21,831 bases of DNA from an uncultured Bacteroides sp. (lineage in GTDB: Bacteria; Bacteroidota; Bacteroidia; Bacteroidales; Bacteroidaceae): positions 1-21,831 of the forward strand of contig CAAFTU010000090.1 of the NCBI GenBank assembly GCA_900766005.1, given 5' to 3'. The translations under genes were made by a program, and so were the position numbers. Below the pieces are notes generated by a model. It was not told the DNA's origin. It did no database searches and was given only the letters and a program-made list of their open reading frames with translations. The stretch's first letter is position 1; each line of letters begins with the position of its first letter. This document shows, in pieces, positions 1 through 7,952 of this stretch.

Positions 1-40
1 GATGGTACTGCGTAACAGTGGGAGAGTAGGTAGCTGCCGT
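1..40 (+). rRNA. rrf: 5S ribosomal RNA, 3' end (partial)
   Basis: The first ~40 bases match the 3' part of bacterial 5S rRNA: a GATGGTACTG motif, then GTGGGAGAGTAGGT and a closing GCTGCCG that would pair with the 5' end outside the window. A strong intrinsic terminator follows within about ten bases, as expected at the end of an rRNA operon. The 5' portion lies upstream of the window. The exact mature 3' end (39-41) is inferred. Confidence 0.88.
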
Positions 41-49
41 TTTCTTGAG

Positions 50-91
50 AAGCCTCCGATTCAGCAATGAGTCGGAGGCTTTCTTTTTTAT
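50..91 (+). terminator. Intrinsic terminator of the rRNA operon
   Basis: A perfect 10-bp stem, AAGCCTCCGA (50-59) with TCGGAGGCTT (72-81), encloses a 12-base loop and is followed by a T-rich tract (80-90). It separates the rRNA operon from the V-ATPase operon downstream, so the latter needs its own promoter. Confidence 0.9.
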
Positions 92-186
92 ATTCATTCA
101 ATATCCCCTCAAACTTTTCATTTATTTTTCTTTATATTTACCATGTAGAAAGGAAAAAAAATCATTTAGTCAGTTTTTCTGTCTAT

Positions 187-221
187 TTTGGCTTTTTATC
201 AAATTGATTTTTGTAAATTTG
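187..221 (+). promoter_or_regulatory. Candidate promoter for the V-ATPase operon
   Basis: TAAATTTG at 214-221 fits the Bacteroidetes -7 consensus TAnnTTTG. A TTTG at 187-190 could be the -33 element, but the gap of 23 bases is longer than the usual 19-21. Transcription would begin near 228, giving a leader of about 50 bases to the atpE start. The region is very AT-rich, so a chance match is possible. Confidence 0.4.
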
Positions 222-281
222 GCGAGAATCTAAGAAAGGTATATAATTTATATAGTAATAATACTAAATACTCCTATTAAT

Positions 282-872
282 ATGGAAAACAAAATTCAAG
301 AGTTGACCGATAAGATTTATCGTGAAGGCGTGGAAAAAGGAAACGAGGAAGCGCAAAGACTTATCGCGAATGCTCAGGAAGAAGCAAAAAAAATTATCGA
401 CGAAGCTCATAAAGAAGCTGAATCTATAGTAAATTCCTCTCGTAAATCTGCTGAAGAGTTGGTTGAGAATACCAAGTCTGAGCTCAAATTGTTTGCCGGA
501 CAAGCAGTCAATGCCTTAAAATCCGAGGTAGCAACTATCGTTACAGATAAATTAGTGACAAGTTCAGTGAAAGATTTTGTTCAGAATAAAGATTTTCTGA
601 ATGCTTTTATTGTAGCTTTAGCATCTAAATGGAGTGTGGATGAACCTATCGTTATTTCGACTTCTGATGCTGATTCTTTGAAAAAATACTTCGCTGCACA
701 TGCAAAGGCTTTATTGGATCAAGGGGTAACAATCCAGCAGGTGAATGGTATTAAGACTCTGTTCACGGTTTCCCCAGCAGATGGTTCCTATAAAGTGAAT
801 TTCGGTGAGGACGAATTCATGAATTACTTCAAAGCATTCTTGCGTCCGCAATTAGTAGAAATGCTGTTTTAA
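282..872 (+). CDS. atpE: V-type ATPase subunit E (peripheral stalk)
   Basis: A 196-residue soluble protein whose first ~75 residues are rich in Glu, Lys and Ala with helical spacing (AQEEAKKIIDEAHKEAE), the long coiled helix typical of V/A-ATPase E subunits. The C-terminal half, from about residue 90, would be the globular domain that sits on top of the A/B head. In this family E forms the stator that stops the catalytic head turning with the rotor. It is the first gene of the operon, as in Chlamydia and Borrelia V-ATPase operons (from memory). The ATG at 282 follows an AT-rich leader with no clear Shine-Dalgarno, normal for Bacteroidetes. No partner G/H subunit gene is visible. Identification rests on coiled-coil character plus context. 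Confidence 0.9.
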   Translation: MENKIQELTDKIYREGVEKGNEEAQRLIANAQEEAKKIIDEAHKEAESIVNSSRKSAEELVENTKSELKLFAGQAVNALKSEVATIVTDKLVTSSVKDFVQNKDFLNAFIVALASKWSVDEPIVISTSDADSLKKYFAAHAKALLDQGVTIQQVNGIKTLFTVSPADGSYKVNFGEDEFMNYFKAFLRPQLVEMLF

Positions 873-883
873 TTGATGCGTCT

Positions 884-1726
884 ATGAGTAGCAAATACTA
901 TTACTTGGTAGCTGGTTTGCCTGAACTTTCTTTAGAAGACAGTAAACTGAGCTATTCAGTAGCAGATTTTAAAACTGAAATCTACCCGAGTCTTTCAGCT
1001 TCGGACAAGAAATTGGTTGATTTGTTTTACTTGAAGTTCGATAATGCTAATGTGCTCCGACTTCTGAAAAACAAAGAAACTGATATCGACAAAAGGGGAA
1101 ACTACACAGCCGAAGAGCTTGTGGAATACATTTCTGTACTGAAAGAAGGTGGTGAGATTGCTCCTAAAATTTTCCCAACTTATTTGTCTGCTTTTATTGT
1201 TGATTATTTCAATACAGCTTCCGATGCTTCTTTTTTACAGGAAGATCATTTGGCAGCGCTGTATTATGAGTATGCAATGAAGTGTGGAAATCAGTTTATA
1301 GCTGATTGGTTTCAATTCAATCTTCATATCAACAATATCATGGTGGCTTTTGCATGCCGAAAGTTCAAGTGGGATATCGCTTCTAATATTGTGGGTAATA
1401 CAGAAGTTTGTGAGTCTCTCCGTACGTCAAGTGCGCGTGATTTTGGCTTATCTTCAGAAATTGATATTTTTGAGACCTTGTTTAAAATCAGTGAAATAAC
1501 CGAATTGGTTGATCGGGAAAAGAAACTTGATTCTTTGAGATGGAATTGGATGGAGGATGCAATTTTCTTTGATTATTTTACCATCGAGCGAATTTTCGCT
1601 TTCCTCTTAAAGTTGGAAATGATTGAGCGTTGGATTTCATTGGATAAAGAAAAAGGTAGTCTGTTGTTCCGAAACATCATTGATTCGTTGAAGAACGATG
1701 TTCAGATACCTGCAGAATTCAGATAA
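884..1726 (+). CDS. DUF2764 family protein, V-ATPase-associated (candidate C-like subunit)
   Basis: A 280-residue soluble protein without signal peptide or membrane segment. The opening SSKYYYLVAGLPELSL and the mostly helical, acidic character fit the DUF2764 family, found in Bacteroidetes V-ATPase operons between subunits E and A. Its function is unproven as far as I know. In Enterococcus and Thermus operons the C subunit (the socket joining the central stalk to the K ring) lies in a comparable region, and no other C-like gene occurs here. I therefore infer a C-like or central-stalk role. C-family proteins are likewise all-helical, but are usually larger (around 320-350 residues). It starts 11 bases after atpE and ends 15 bases before atpA, so co-expression is near certain. 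The family call is from memory. Confidence 0.78.
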   Translation: MSSKYYYLVAGLPELSLEDSKLSYSVADFKTEIYPSLSASDKKLVDLFYLKFDNANVLRLLKNKETDIDKRGNYTAEELVEYISVLKEGGEIAPKIFPTYLSAFIVDYFNTASDASFLQEDHLAALYYEYAMKCGNQFIADWFQFNLHINNIMVAFACRKFKWDIASNIVGNTEVCESLRTSSARDFGLSSEIDIFETLFKISEITELVDREKKLDSLRWNWMEDAIFFDYFTIERIFAFLLKLEMIERWISLDKEKGSLLFRNIIDSLKNDVQIPAEFR

Positions 1727-1741
1727 TAAAAATATACATAT

Positions 1742-3496
1742 ATGGCAACAAAAGGAACTGTTAGTGGCGTTATTGCCAACATGGTGACCCTCGTAGTTGA
1801 CGGACCGGTATCTCAGAATGAGATTTGCTATATCTCTACTGGTGGCGATAAGTTGATGGCGGAGGTGATTAAGGTAGTAGGTTCACAGGTGTATGTCCAG
1901 GTGTTTGAAAGTACACGTGGATTGAAGGTGGGCGCTGAAGCTGAATTTACAGGACACATGCTTGAAGTGACTTTAGGTCCGGGCATGTTGTCAAAAAACT
2001 ATGATGGTCTGCAGAATGACCTTGATAAAATGGATGGTGTATTCCTTAAACGTGGTCAATATACCTATCCTTTGGACAAAGATCGGAAATGGCATTTTGT
2101 TCCCTTGGTAAAAAAAGGAGATAAGGTGCAGGCTTCCGCTTGGTTGGGACAAGTAGATGAAAATTTCCAGCCGTTAAAAATGATGGCTCCGTTTACTTTG
2201 CAGGGAACAGCCACAGTGAAGTCAATTGTATCCGAAGGGGATTATCAGATAGAAGATACGATTGCAGTACTTACGGATGAAGAAGGTAATGACATACCTG
2301 TCACAATGATCCAGAAATGGCCTGTGAAACGTGCTATGACAAATTACGTAGAAAAACCCCGTCCGTTTAAATTGCTTGAAACGGGTGTGCGTGTTATTGA
2401 TACGCTTAATCCTATTGTGGAAGGTGGTACAGGCTTTATTCCTGGTCCTTTCGGAACCGGTAAGACAGTGCTTCAGCATGCTATTTCCAAACAGGCAGAA
2501 GCTGATATTGTAATCATTGCTGCCTGTGGTGAACGTGCCAATGAGGTTGTGGAAATCTTTACAGAGTTCCCCGAATTGGTTGACCCGCATACTGGTCGTA
2601 AATTGATGGAACGTACCATTATCATTGCTAATACTTCAAATATGCCGGTGGCAGCTCGTGAGGCATCTGTATATACGGCTATGACCTTGGCTGAGTATTA
2701 TCGTTCTATGGGATTGAAAGTACTGTTGATGGCCGACTCTACCTCCCGTTGGGCACAGGCATTGCGTGAGATGTCCAACCGTATGGAAGAATTGCCTGGA
2801 CCGGATGCGTTCCCGATGGATATTTCGGCTATTATATCTAACTTTTATGGCCGTGCCGGATATGTTAAATTAGGTAATGGTGAAACAGGCTCAATTACAT
2901 TCATCGGTACTGTATCCCCAGCAGGTGGTAACTTGAAAGAACCGGTGACTGAAAATACAAAGAAGGTAGCCCGTTGTTTCTATGCATTGGAGCAAGACCG
3001 TGCCGACAAGAAGCGTTATCCAGCTGTAAACCCGATTGATTCTTATTCTAAATATATTGAGTATCCTGAATTTGAAGAATACATCAAAGGGCACATTAAC
3101 GGTGAATGGATTGGTAAGGTCAATGAACTGAAAACCCGTTTGCAGCGAGGTAAGGAAATCGCCGAACAGATCAATATTTTGGGTGACGACGGTGTACCTG
3201 TAGAATATCATGTGATTTTCTGGAAATCAGAACTGATTGACTTTGTGATTTTGCAGCAGGATGCTTTCGATGAAATCGATGCTGTAACTCCGCTGGAACG
3301 TCAGGAAGATATTCTGAACATGGTGATTGATATCTGTCACACTGAGTTTAAATTTGACAACTTCAATGAAGTGATGGATTACTTCAAGAAGATGATCAAT
3401 ATCTGTAAGCAGATGAACTACTCTCAGTATAAGTCTGAACAATACGCAGACTTCCAGAATCAATTGAAAGAACTGGTTGATGAAAGAAGAATCTAA
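1742..3496 (+). CDS. atpA: V-type ATPase catalytic subunit A
   Basis: The 584-residue length fits V/A-type A subunits, longer than F-type beta because of the 'non-homologous region' (here about residues 90-190). The Walker A P-loop is GPFGTGKT (235-242), with Thr where many homologues have Ser. The catalytic Glu lies in CGERANEVVE (262-271, E264). Walker B is LKVLLMADSTSRWAQAL (325-341). LPGPDAFPMD (351-360) is typical of the family. Three A subunits alternate with three B subunits in the cytoplasmic head and carry the catalytic nucleotide sites. All motifs are intact, so an active enzyme is expected. Whether it mainly hydrolyses ATP to pump ions or makes ATP cannot be read from the sequence. 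Confidence 0.97.
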   Translation: MATKGTVSGVIANMVTLVVDGPVSQNEICYISTGGDKLMAEVIKVVGSQVYVQVFESTRGLKVGAEAEFTGHMLEVTLGPGMLSKNYDGLQNDLDKMDGVFLKRGQYTYPLDKDRKWHFVPLVKKGDKVQASAWLGQVDENFQPLKMMAPFTLQGTATVKSIVSEGDYQIEDTIAVLTDEEGNDIPVTMIQKWPVKRAMTNYVEKPRPFKLLETGVRVIDTLNPIVEGGTGFIPGPFGTGKTVLQHAISKQAEADIVIIAACGERANEVVEIFTEFPELVDPHTGRKLMERTIIIANTSNMPVAAREASVYTAMTLAEYYRSMGLKVLLMADSTSRWAQALREMSNRMEELPGPDAFPMDISAIISNFYGRAGYVKLGNGETGSITFIGTVSPAGGNLKEPVTENTKKVARCFYALEQDRADKKRYPAVNPIDSYSKYIEYPEFEEYIKGHINGEWIGKVNELKTRLQRGKEIAEQINILGDDGVPVEYHVIFWKSELIDFVILQQDAFDEIDAVTPLERQEDILNMVIDICHTEFKFDNFNEVMDYFKKMINICKQMNYSQYKSEQYADFQNQLKELVDERRI

Positions 3497-3521
3497 TTGA
3501 ACTTTGTAACTTATAGTAAAA

Positions 3522-4853
3522 ATGGCAACAAAAGCTTTTCAAAAGATATATACCAAGATTACTCAGATTACCAAAGCCACCTGTTCGTTGAAAGCGACAG
3601 GAGTGGGGTATGATGAGCTTGCCACTGTGAACGGTAAGTTGGCACAGGTGGTTAAGATTGCCGGTGATGATGTTACTTTGCAGGTGTTTGAAGGTACCGA
3701 AGGTATCCCCACGAATGCAGAGGTCGTATTCTTAGGCAAATCGCCCACACTGAAGGTGAGCGAACAGTTGGCCGGACGTTTTTTCAACGCTTTCGGTGAT
3801 CCGATTGACGGAGGACCGGAGATTGAAGGCCAGGAAGTGGAAATTGGTGGTCCGTCTGTGAACCCGGTTCGCCGTAAGCAGCCTTCCGAGCTGATTGCTA
3901 CGGGTATTGCGGGTATTGACTTGAACAATACGTTGGTATCCGGTCAGAAAATTCCGTTCTTTGCCGACCCTGACCAGCCTTTTAACCAGGTGATGGCCAA
4001 CGTGGCATTGCGTGCAGAAACTGACAAGATTATCTTGGGAGGTATGGGTATGACGAATGACGACTACCTGTATTTTAAAAACGTATTCTCCAATGCCGGT
4101 GCGCTCGACCGTATCGTCAGCTTCATGAATACGACTGAGAATCCGCCTGTAGAACGCTTGCTGATTCCGGATATGGCACTGACGGCTGCCGAGTATTTTG
4201 CTGTGAACAACAACGAAAAAGTACTGGTGCTGCTGACCGATATGACCAGTTATGCTGATGCTTTGGCTATTGTGTCCAACCGTATGGACCAGATTCCTTC
4301 GAAGGACTCTATGCCGGGTTCACTTTATTCTGATTTGGCGAAGATTTATGAGAAGGCTGTGCAATTCCCTTCAGGAGGTTCGATTACCATTATTGCAGTA
4401 ACTACGCTGTCGGGAGGTGATATTACGCATGCTGTGCCAGATAATACCGGTTATATTACGGAAGGTCAGTTGTTCCTTCGCCGTGATAGTGATATCGGTA
4501 AAGTTATTGTCGACCCGTTCCGCTCTTTGTCTCGTTTGAAACAGTTGGTAACCGGCAAGAAGACACGTAAAGACCATCCGCAGGTGATGAATGCTGCTGT
4601 CCGTCTGTATGCCGATGCAGCCAATGCTAAGACGAAGATGGAAAATGGTTTCGACCTGACCAATTACGACGAACGTGCTCTTTCGTTTGCAAAGGACTAC
4701 TCTAACCAGTTGCTGGCTATTGACGTCAATCTGGATACAACAGAAATGCTGGATGTAGCCTGGAGCTTGTTTGGAAAGTACTTCAAACCGGAAGAAGTGA
4801 ATATCAAGAAAGAATTGCTTGATCAGTATTGGCCCAAAAGCGAAGCAAATTAA
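3522..4853 (+). CDS. atpB: V-type ATPase non-catalytic subunit B
   Basis: A 443-residue homologue of the A subunit lacking a P-loop, as in other V/A-type B subunits. The corresponding stretch reads GQKIPFFADPDQPFNQVM (141-158), whereas archaeal and Enterococcus B subunits usually have GQKLPIFSGSGLPHN at this place (from memory), so this is a divergent branch. Typical B motifs remain: FGDPIDGGP (91-99), LLTDMTSYADAL (237-248), DNTGYITEGQ (307-316) and the DPFRSLSRL segment expected to supply the arginine finger to the neighbouring A site. It starts 25 bases after atpA. Both atpA and atpB open with the same MATK coding stretch. Confidence 0.96.
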   Translation: MATKAFQKIYTKITQITKATCSLKATGVGYDELATVNGKLAQVVKIAGDDVTLQVFEGTEGIPTNAEVVFLGKSPTLKVSEQLAGRFFNAFGDPIDGGPEIEGQEVEIGGPSVNPVRRKQPSELIATGIAGIDLNNTLVSGQKIPFFADPDQPFNQVMANVALRAETDKIILGGMGMTNDDYLYFKNVFSNAGALDRIVSFMNTTENPPVERLLIPDMALTAAEYFAVNNNEKVLVLLTDMTSYADALAIVSNRMDQIPSKDSMPGSLYSDLAKIYEKAVQFPSGGSITIIAVTTLSGGDITHAVPDNTGYITEGQLFLRRDSDIGKVIVDPFRSLSRLKQLVTGKKTRKDHPQVMNAAVRLYADAANAKTKMENGFDLTNYDERALSFAKDYSNQLLAIDVNLDTTEMLDVAWSLFGKYFKPEEVNIKKELLDQYWPKSEAN

Positions 4854-4879
4854 TCACGAATCATTAAACACGAAAAGAA

Positions 4880-5485
4880 GTGGCTATAAAGTTTCAATAT
4901 AACAAAACCTCTCTTCAGCAGCTTGAGAAGCAACTGAAAGTGCGGGTGCGTACCCTTCCTATTATTAAAAACAAGGAGAGCGCTCTTCGCATGGAAGTGA
5001 AACGGTGCAAGACCGATGCTGCTACATTGGAGGAAAGGCTTGAACAGCAGATTCAGGCCTATGAAGCCATGTTTGCCCTTTGGAATGAGTTTGATGCTTC
5101 ATTGATAAAGGTGAACGATGTTCATCTTGGCGTGAAGAAGATTGCAGGTGTGCGGGTGCCGTTGCTCGAAAACGTGGACTTTGACATACGTCCCTACAGC
5201 ATGTTTAATGCTCCTAAATGGTATGCCGACGGCATTCATTTGCTGCAGGAACTTTCGCATACAGCCATCGAACGTGAATTTTTGCTCGCTAAGTTGAACT
5301 TGTTGGAACATGCAAGAAAAAAAACGACTCAAAAGGTGAATCTTTTTGAGAAGGTGCAGATACCTGGTTATCAGGATGCTTTGCGAAAAATCAAGCGGTT
5401 TATGGAAGATGAAGAAAATCTTTCTAAGTCCTCGCAAAAGATTATGAAATCCCATCAAGAAAAAAGGAAGGAGGCAGAGGCATGA
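4880..5485 (+). CDS. atpD: V-type ATPase central shaft subunit D
   Basis: 201 residues, close to the ~200-210 usual for D subunits. Long N- and C-terminal helices (about 1-65 and 125-195, rich in Lys, Glu, Gln and Leu) would form the antiparallel coiled coil inside the A/B head. The middle VKKIAGVRVPLLENVDF (125-141 by motif order) is the conserved hairpin region of the family. D is the rotor axle linking ATP hydrolysis to ring rotation. The start is GTG at 4880; no in-frame ATG gives a complete N-terminus, and the protein then begins MAIKFQYNKTSL, as expected for D. Its stop overlaps the atpI start by four bases (ATGA at 5482-5485), implying translational coupling. F, D's usual partner, is not present. 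Confidence 0.93.
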   Translation: MAIKFQYNKTSLQQLEKQLKVRVRTLPIIKNKESALRMEVKRCKTDAATLEERLEQQIQAYEAMFALWNEFDASLIKVNDVHLGVKKIAGVRVPLLENVDFDIRPYSMFNAPKWYADGIHLLQELSHTAIEREFLLAKLNLLEHARKKTTQKVNLFEKVQIPGYQDALRKIKRFMEDEENLSKSSQKIMKSHQEKRKEAEA

Positions 5486-7308
5486 TTACGAAAATGAAGA
5501 AACTCACATTCCTGGTTTATCATAAAGAGTACGAACAGTTTCTCCAGCAAATCAGAGAATTGGGAGCGGTGCATATCGTCGAAAAACAGTTGGGCGAGAT
5601 GGATGACAAGTTGCAATATTTCATGCAAAAGCGCTCGCTGTATAAGAGTGTGTTGCAGAACATGTTTCTTTTGGCGGATAAAGCACCCGAAGAGAAAGTG
5701 CATGCTTCTCTTGCAACCGATGATTTGATGAAGCAGTACGAGAATCTGCAGGCTAAGATACAGGATCTGCTTCAGCAGCTTCCTCAGATTTCTAAAGAAA
5801 TGGCTCAACTGGATATGTGGGGTGATTTTGATTGGAATTCCATCACTCGTTTGGAAGAAGCTGGTCTGTTTGTACGTTTCTATTCTTGTTCGGAAAAAGA
5901 GTTCGACGAAGCATGGGTGAATGAACATAACGCTATGGTCATCAACGAACGTGGCGGACAGCTTTATTTTATCACAGTGACTTCGCAAGAGGTGGAACTG
6001 GATAGAGAACCGCTGCATTTGCCAGATGAGAGTCTTTCTCAACTGAAAGGCAAACTGGTGAAGACAGAGGACAAACTGGCTCAGGCCAGGGAGGAACTGA
6101 AATCGTTCTGTAAGACCTATTATCGCACGATGGAAGCCGGAAGCATTCAGTTGGAAGGTGATATCGAACTGTTGAAGGTAAAACGCAACAGTGAAGAAAT
6201 GGCCGACGGGGTAGTGGTCTTGTTGGAGGGTTGGATACCGGAGGATAAGGAATCCGAAGTGGTGTCCTTGCTGGAAAGTAGCGGCGTGTATTACGAAATG
6301 CGCAATGCTACCCGGGAAGACAACGCCCCCATCAAATTGAAAAACAATGCCTATACCCGTATGTATGAGGTGTTGACTCAGATGTATGGTATGCCTGATT
6401 ATGCAGAGTTCGATCCGACTCCCATTCTGGCTCCTTTTTTCTCGCTTTTCTTTGCTTTCTGTATGGGAGATGCCGGTTACGGCTTGGCCTTGATTGCATT
6501 GGGCTTTATTTTGAAGAAAAAGTTGTCGAAGTCGCTGCGGGGTATGATGAATCTGGTGATTACACTGGGTATTTTTACCACTGTGTTCGGCATGATATTG
6601 GGAACTTTCTTCGGGGTAAGTCTCGTGGAACTCAATCTTCCTTCAGAATTGAAAGAATTTATGATTGTGGGTAAGATTGGAGATACAAGCTATGACAAGC
6701 AGATGCTGTTGGCTCTGATTATCGGTGTGGTGCATATTTCCATTGCGATGTTGGTGAAAGCCATTGGACAGACTGTCCGCTTCGGTTTCAAAGAATCGCT
6801 GAGTGCCTGGGGATGGCTGTTGCTTGTAGTCGGTTTTATCACCACGGGTAGCCTTTCATTCTTTAAGGTAATCTCTGAAGACGTATCTACATGGGCATTT
6901 ATCCTTATTGGCGGAATTGCTTCCATCGGTATTTATCTGTTGAATAATATCCATCGGAATGTTTTTGTCAATATCGGTGCAGGTGTGTGGGATACTTACA
7001 ACATGGCTACCGGATTGATGGGTGATGTACTTTCATACATTCGTTTGTATGCACTGGGTTTGGCTGGCGGTATGCTGGGAGGTGTATTCAATCAACTGGC
7101 ATTTATGGTGAATGATGCTGCAGGTCCTGCAATAGGCTGGTTATTCTGCGGACTTATTTTGGTCTTTGGCCACACCTTGAACATTGCCATGTCTTGTTTG
7201 AGTGCGTTTGTACATCCGCTCCGTCTGACATTCGTAGAATATTTTAAGAACTCAGGTTATGAGGGCAAAGGGGAAGCTTACAAACCTTTTGCTACTGTAA
7301 AGAAATAA
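5482..7308 (+). CDS. atpI: V-type ATPase membrane subunit I (a-subunit type)
   Basis: 608 residues. The N-terminal ~300 form a soluble, partly coiled-coil arm that docks the peripheral stalk. The C-terminal half is membrane-embedded, with about seven or eight hydrophobic segments. Family signatures are FDPTPILAPFFSLFFAF just before CMGDAGYGL (starting at C327), and SYIRLYALGLAGGMLGG, in which R521 is the essential arginine facing the ion-binding glutamate of the K ring. Together with K it forms the two half-channels for ion passage. The length is a little below the ~650 of Enterococcus NtpI, with all membrane motifs retained. The start is fixed by the ATGA overlap with atpD. Confidence 0.95.
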   Translation: MITKMKKLTFLVYHKEYEQFLQQIRELGAVHIVEKQLGEMDDKLQYFMQKRSLYKSVLQNMFLLADKAPEEKVHASLATDDLMKQYENLQAKIQDLLQQLPQISKEMAQLDMWGDFDWNSITRLEEAGLFVRFYSCSEKEFDEAWVNEHNAMVINERGGQLYFITVTSQEVELDREPLHLPDESLSQLKGKLVKTEDKLAQAREELKSFCKTYYRTMEAGSIQLEGDIELLKVKRNSEEMADGVVVLLEGWIPEDKESEVVSLLESSGVYYEMRNATREDNAPIKLKNNAYTRMYEVLTQMYGMPDYAEFDPTPILAPFFSLFFAFCMGDAGYGLALIALGFILKKKLSKSLRGMMNLVITLGIFTTVFGMILGTFFGVSLVELNLPSELKEFMIVGKIGDTSYDKQMLLALIIGVVHISIAMLVKAIGQTVRFGFKESLSAWGWLLLVVGFITTGSLSFFKVISEDVSTWAFILIGGIASIGIYLLNNIHRNVFVNIGAGVWDTYNMATGLMGDVLSYIRLYALGLAGGMLGGVFNQLAFMVNDAAGPAIGWLFCGLILVFGHTLNIAMSCLSAFVHPLRLTFVEYFKNSGYEGKGEAYKPFATVKK

Positions 7309-7334
7309 TTAATTAGAAAATAAATAAAAAGTAA

Positions 7335-7760
<426 letters not shown>

Positions 7761-7783
7761 GAACTATTATAGATTTTTACATG

Positions 7784-7832
7784 GCGGGCTATGCAACCCT
7801 TTTGCAGGGATTTGCATTGCCCGCATTTTTTT
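7784..7832 (+). terminator. Intrinsic terminator after atpK
   Basis: GCGGGC (7784-7789) pairs with GCCCGC (7819-7824). The stem is extended inward by TATGCAA against TTGCATT with minor mismatch, and by CCC/GGG near the loop. A run of seven T follows (7826-7832). It separates the V-ATPase operon from the glycogen genes. Confidence 0.9.
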
Positions 7833-7908
7833 GAATATTGGGAACTGAAAAAGTACATAAATTGCAACTTTATTTTGTTTAAAGTATTATTTTTCAAAGA
7901 ATAATATG

Positions 7909-7916
7909 TACTTTTG
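7909..7916 (+). promoter_or_regulatory. Promoter -7 box for the glycogen operon
   Basis: TACTTTTG exactly fits TAnnTTTG. The position 19-21 bases upstream has no TTTG, only AT-rich sequence, so the -33 element is weak or absent. Transcription would begin around 7922, giving a leader of about 30 bases to the ATG at 7953. It also rules out any translation start upstream, such as the TTG at 7914 that lies inside this box. Confidence 0.5.
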
Positions 7917-7952
7917 CACTCGCATACAAAAACGAGTTTTTATATACTTAAT

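Noticed and set aside
45..233. 62-codon open frame on the plus strand after the 5S gene
   Set aside because: It starts inside the rRNA terminator, runs through AT-rich spacer and gives a Phe/Leu-rich product without any family resemblance; a chance frame.
91..281. Possible tRNA or small RNA between the 5S gene and atpE
   Set aside because: No cloverleaf or stable stem is visible in this very AT-rich spacer; only a weak promoter can be supported.
5455..6042. 195-codon minus-strand frame inside atpI
   Set aside because: Shadow of the atpD-atpI region; His/Phe/Leu-rich with no recognisable domain.
7914..7952. N-terminal extension of the glycogen synthase from a TTG codon
   Set aside because: The TTG is part of the -7 box, so it would not be transcribed; MAKDLLTPDYIF at 7953 fits the family start.
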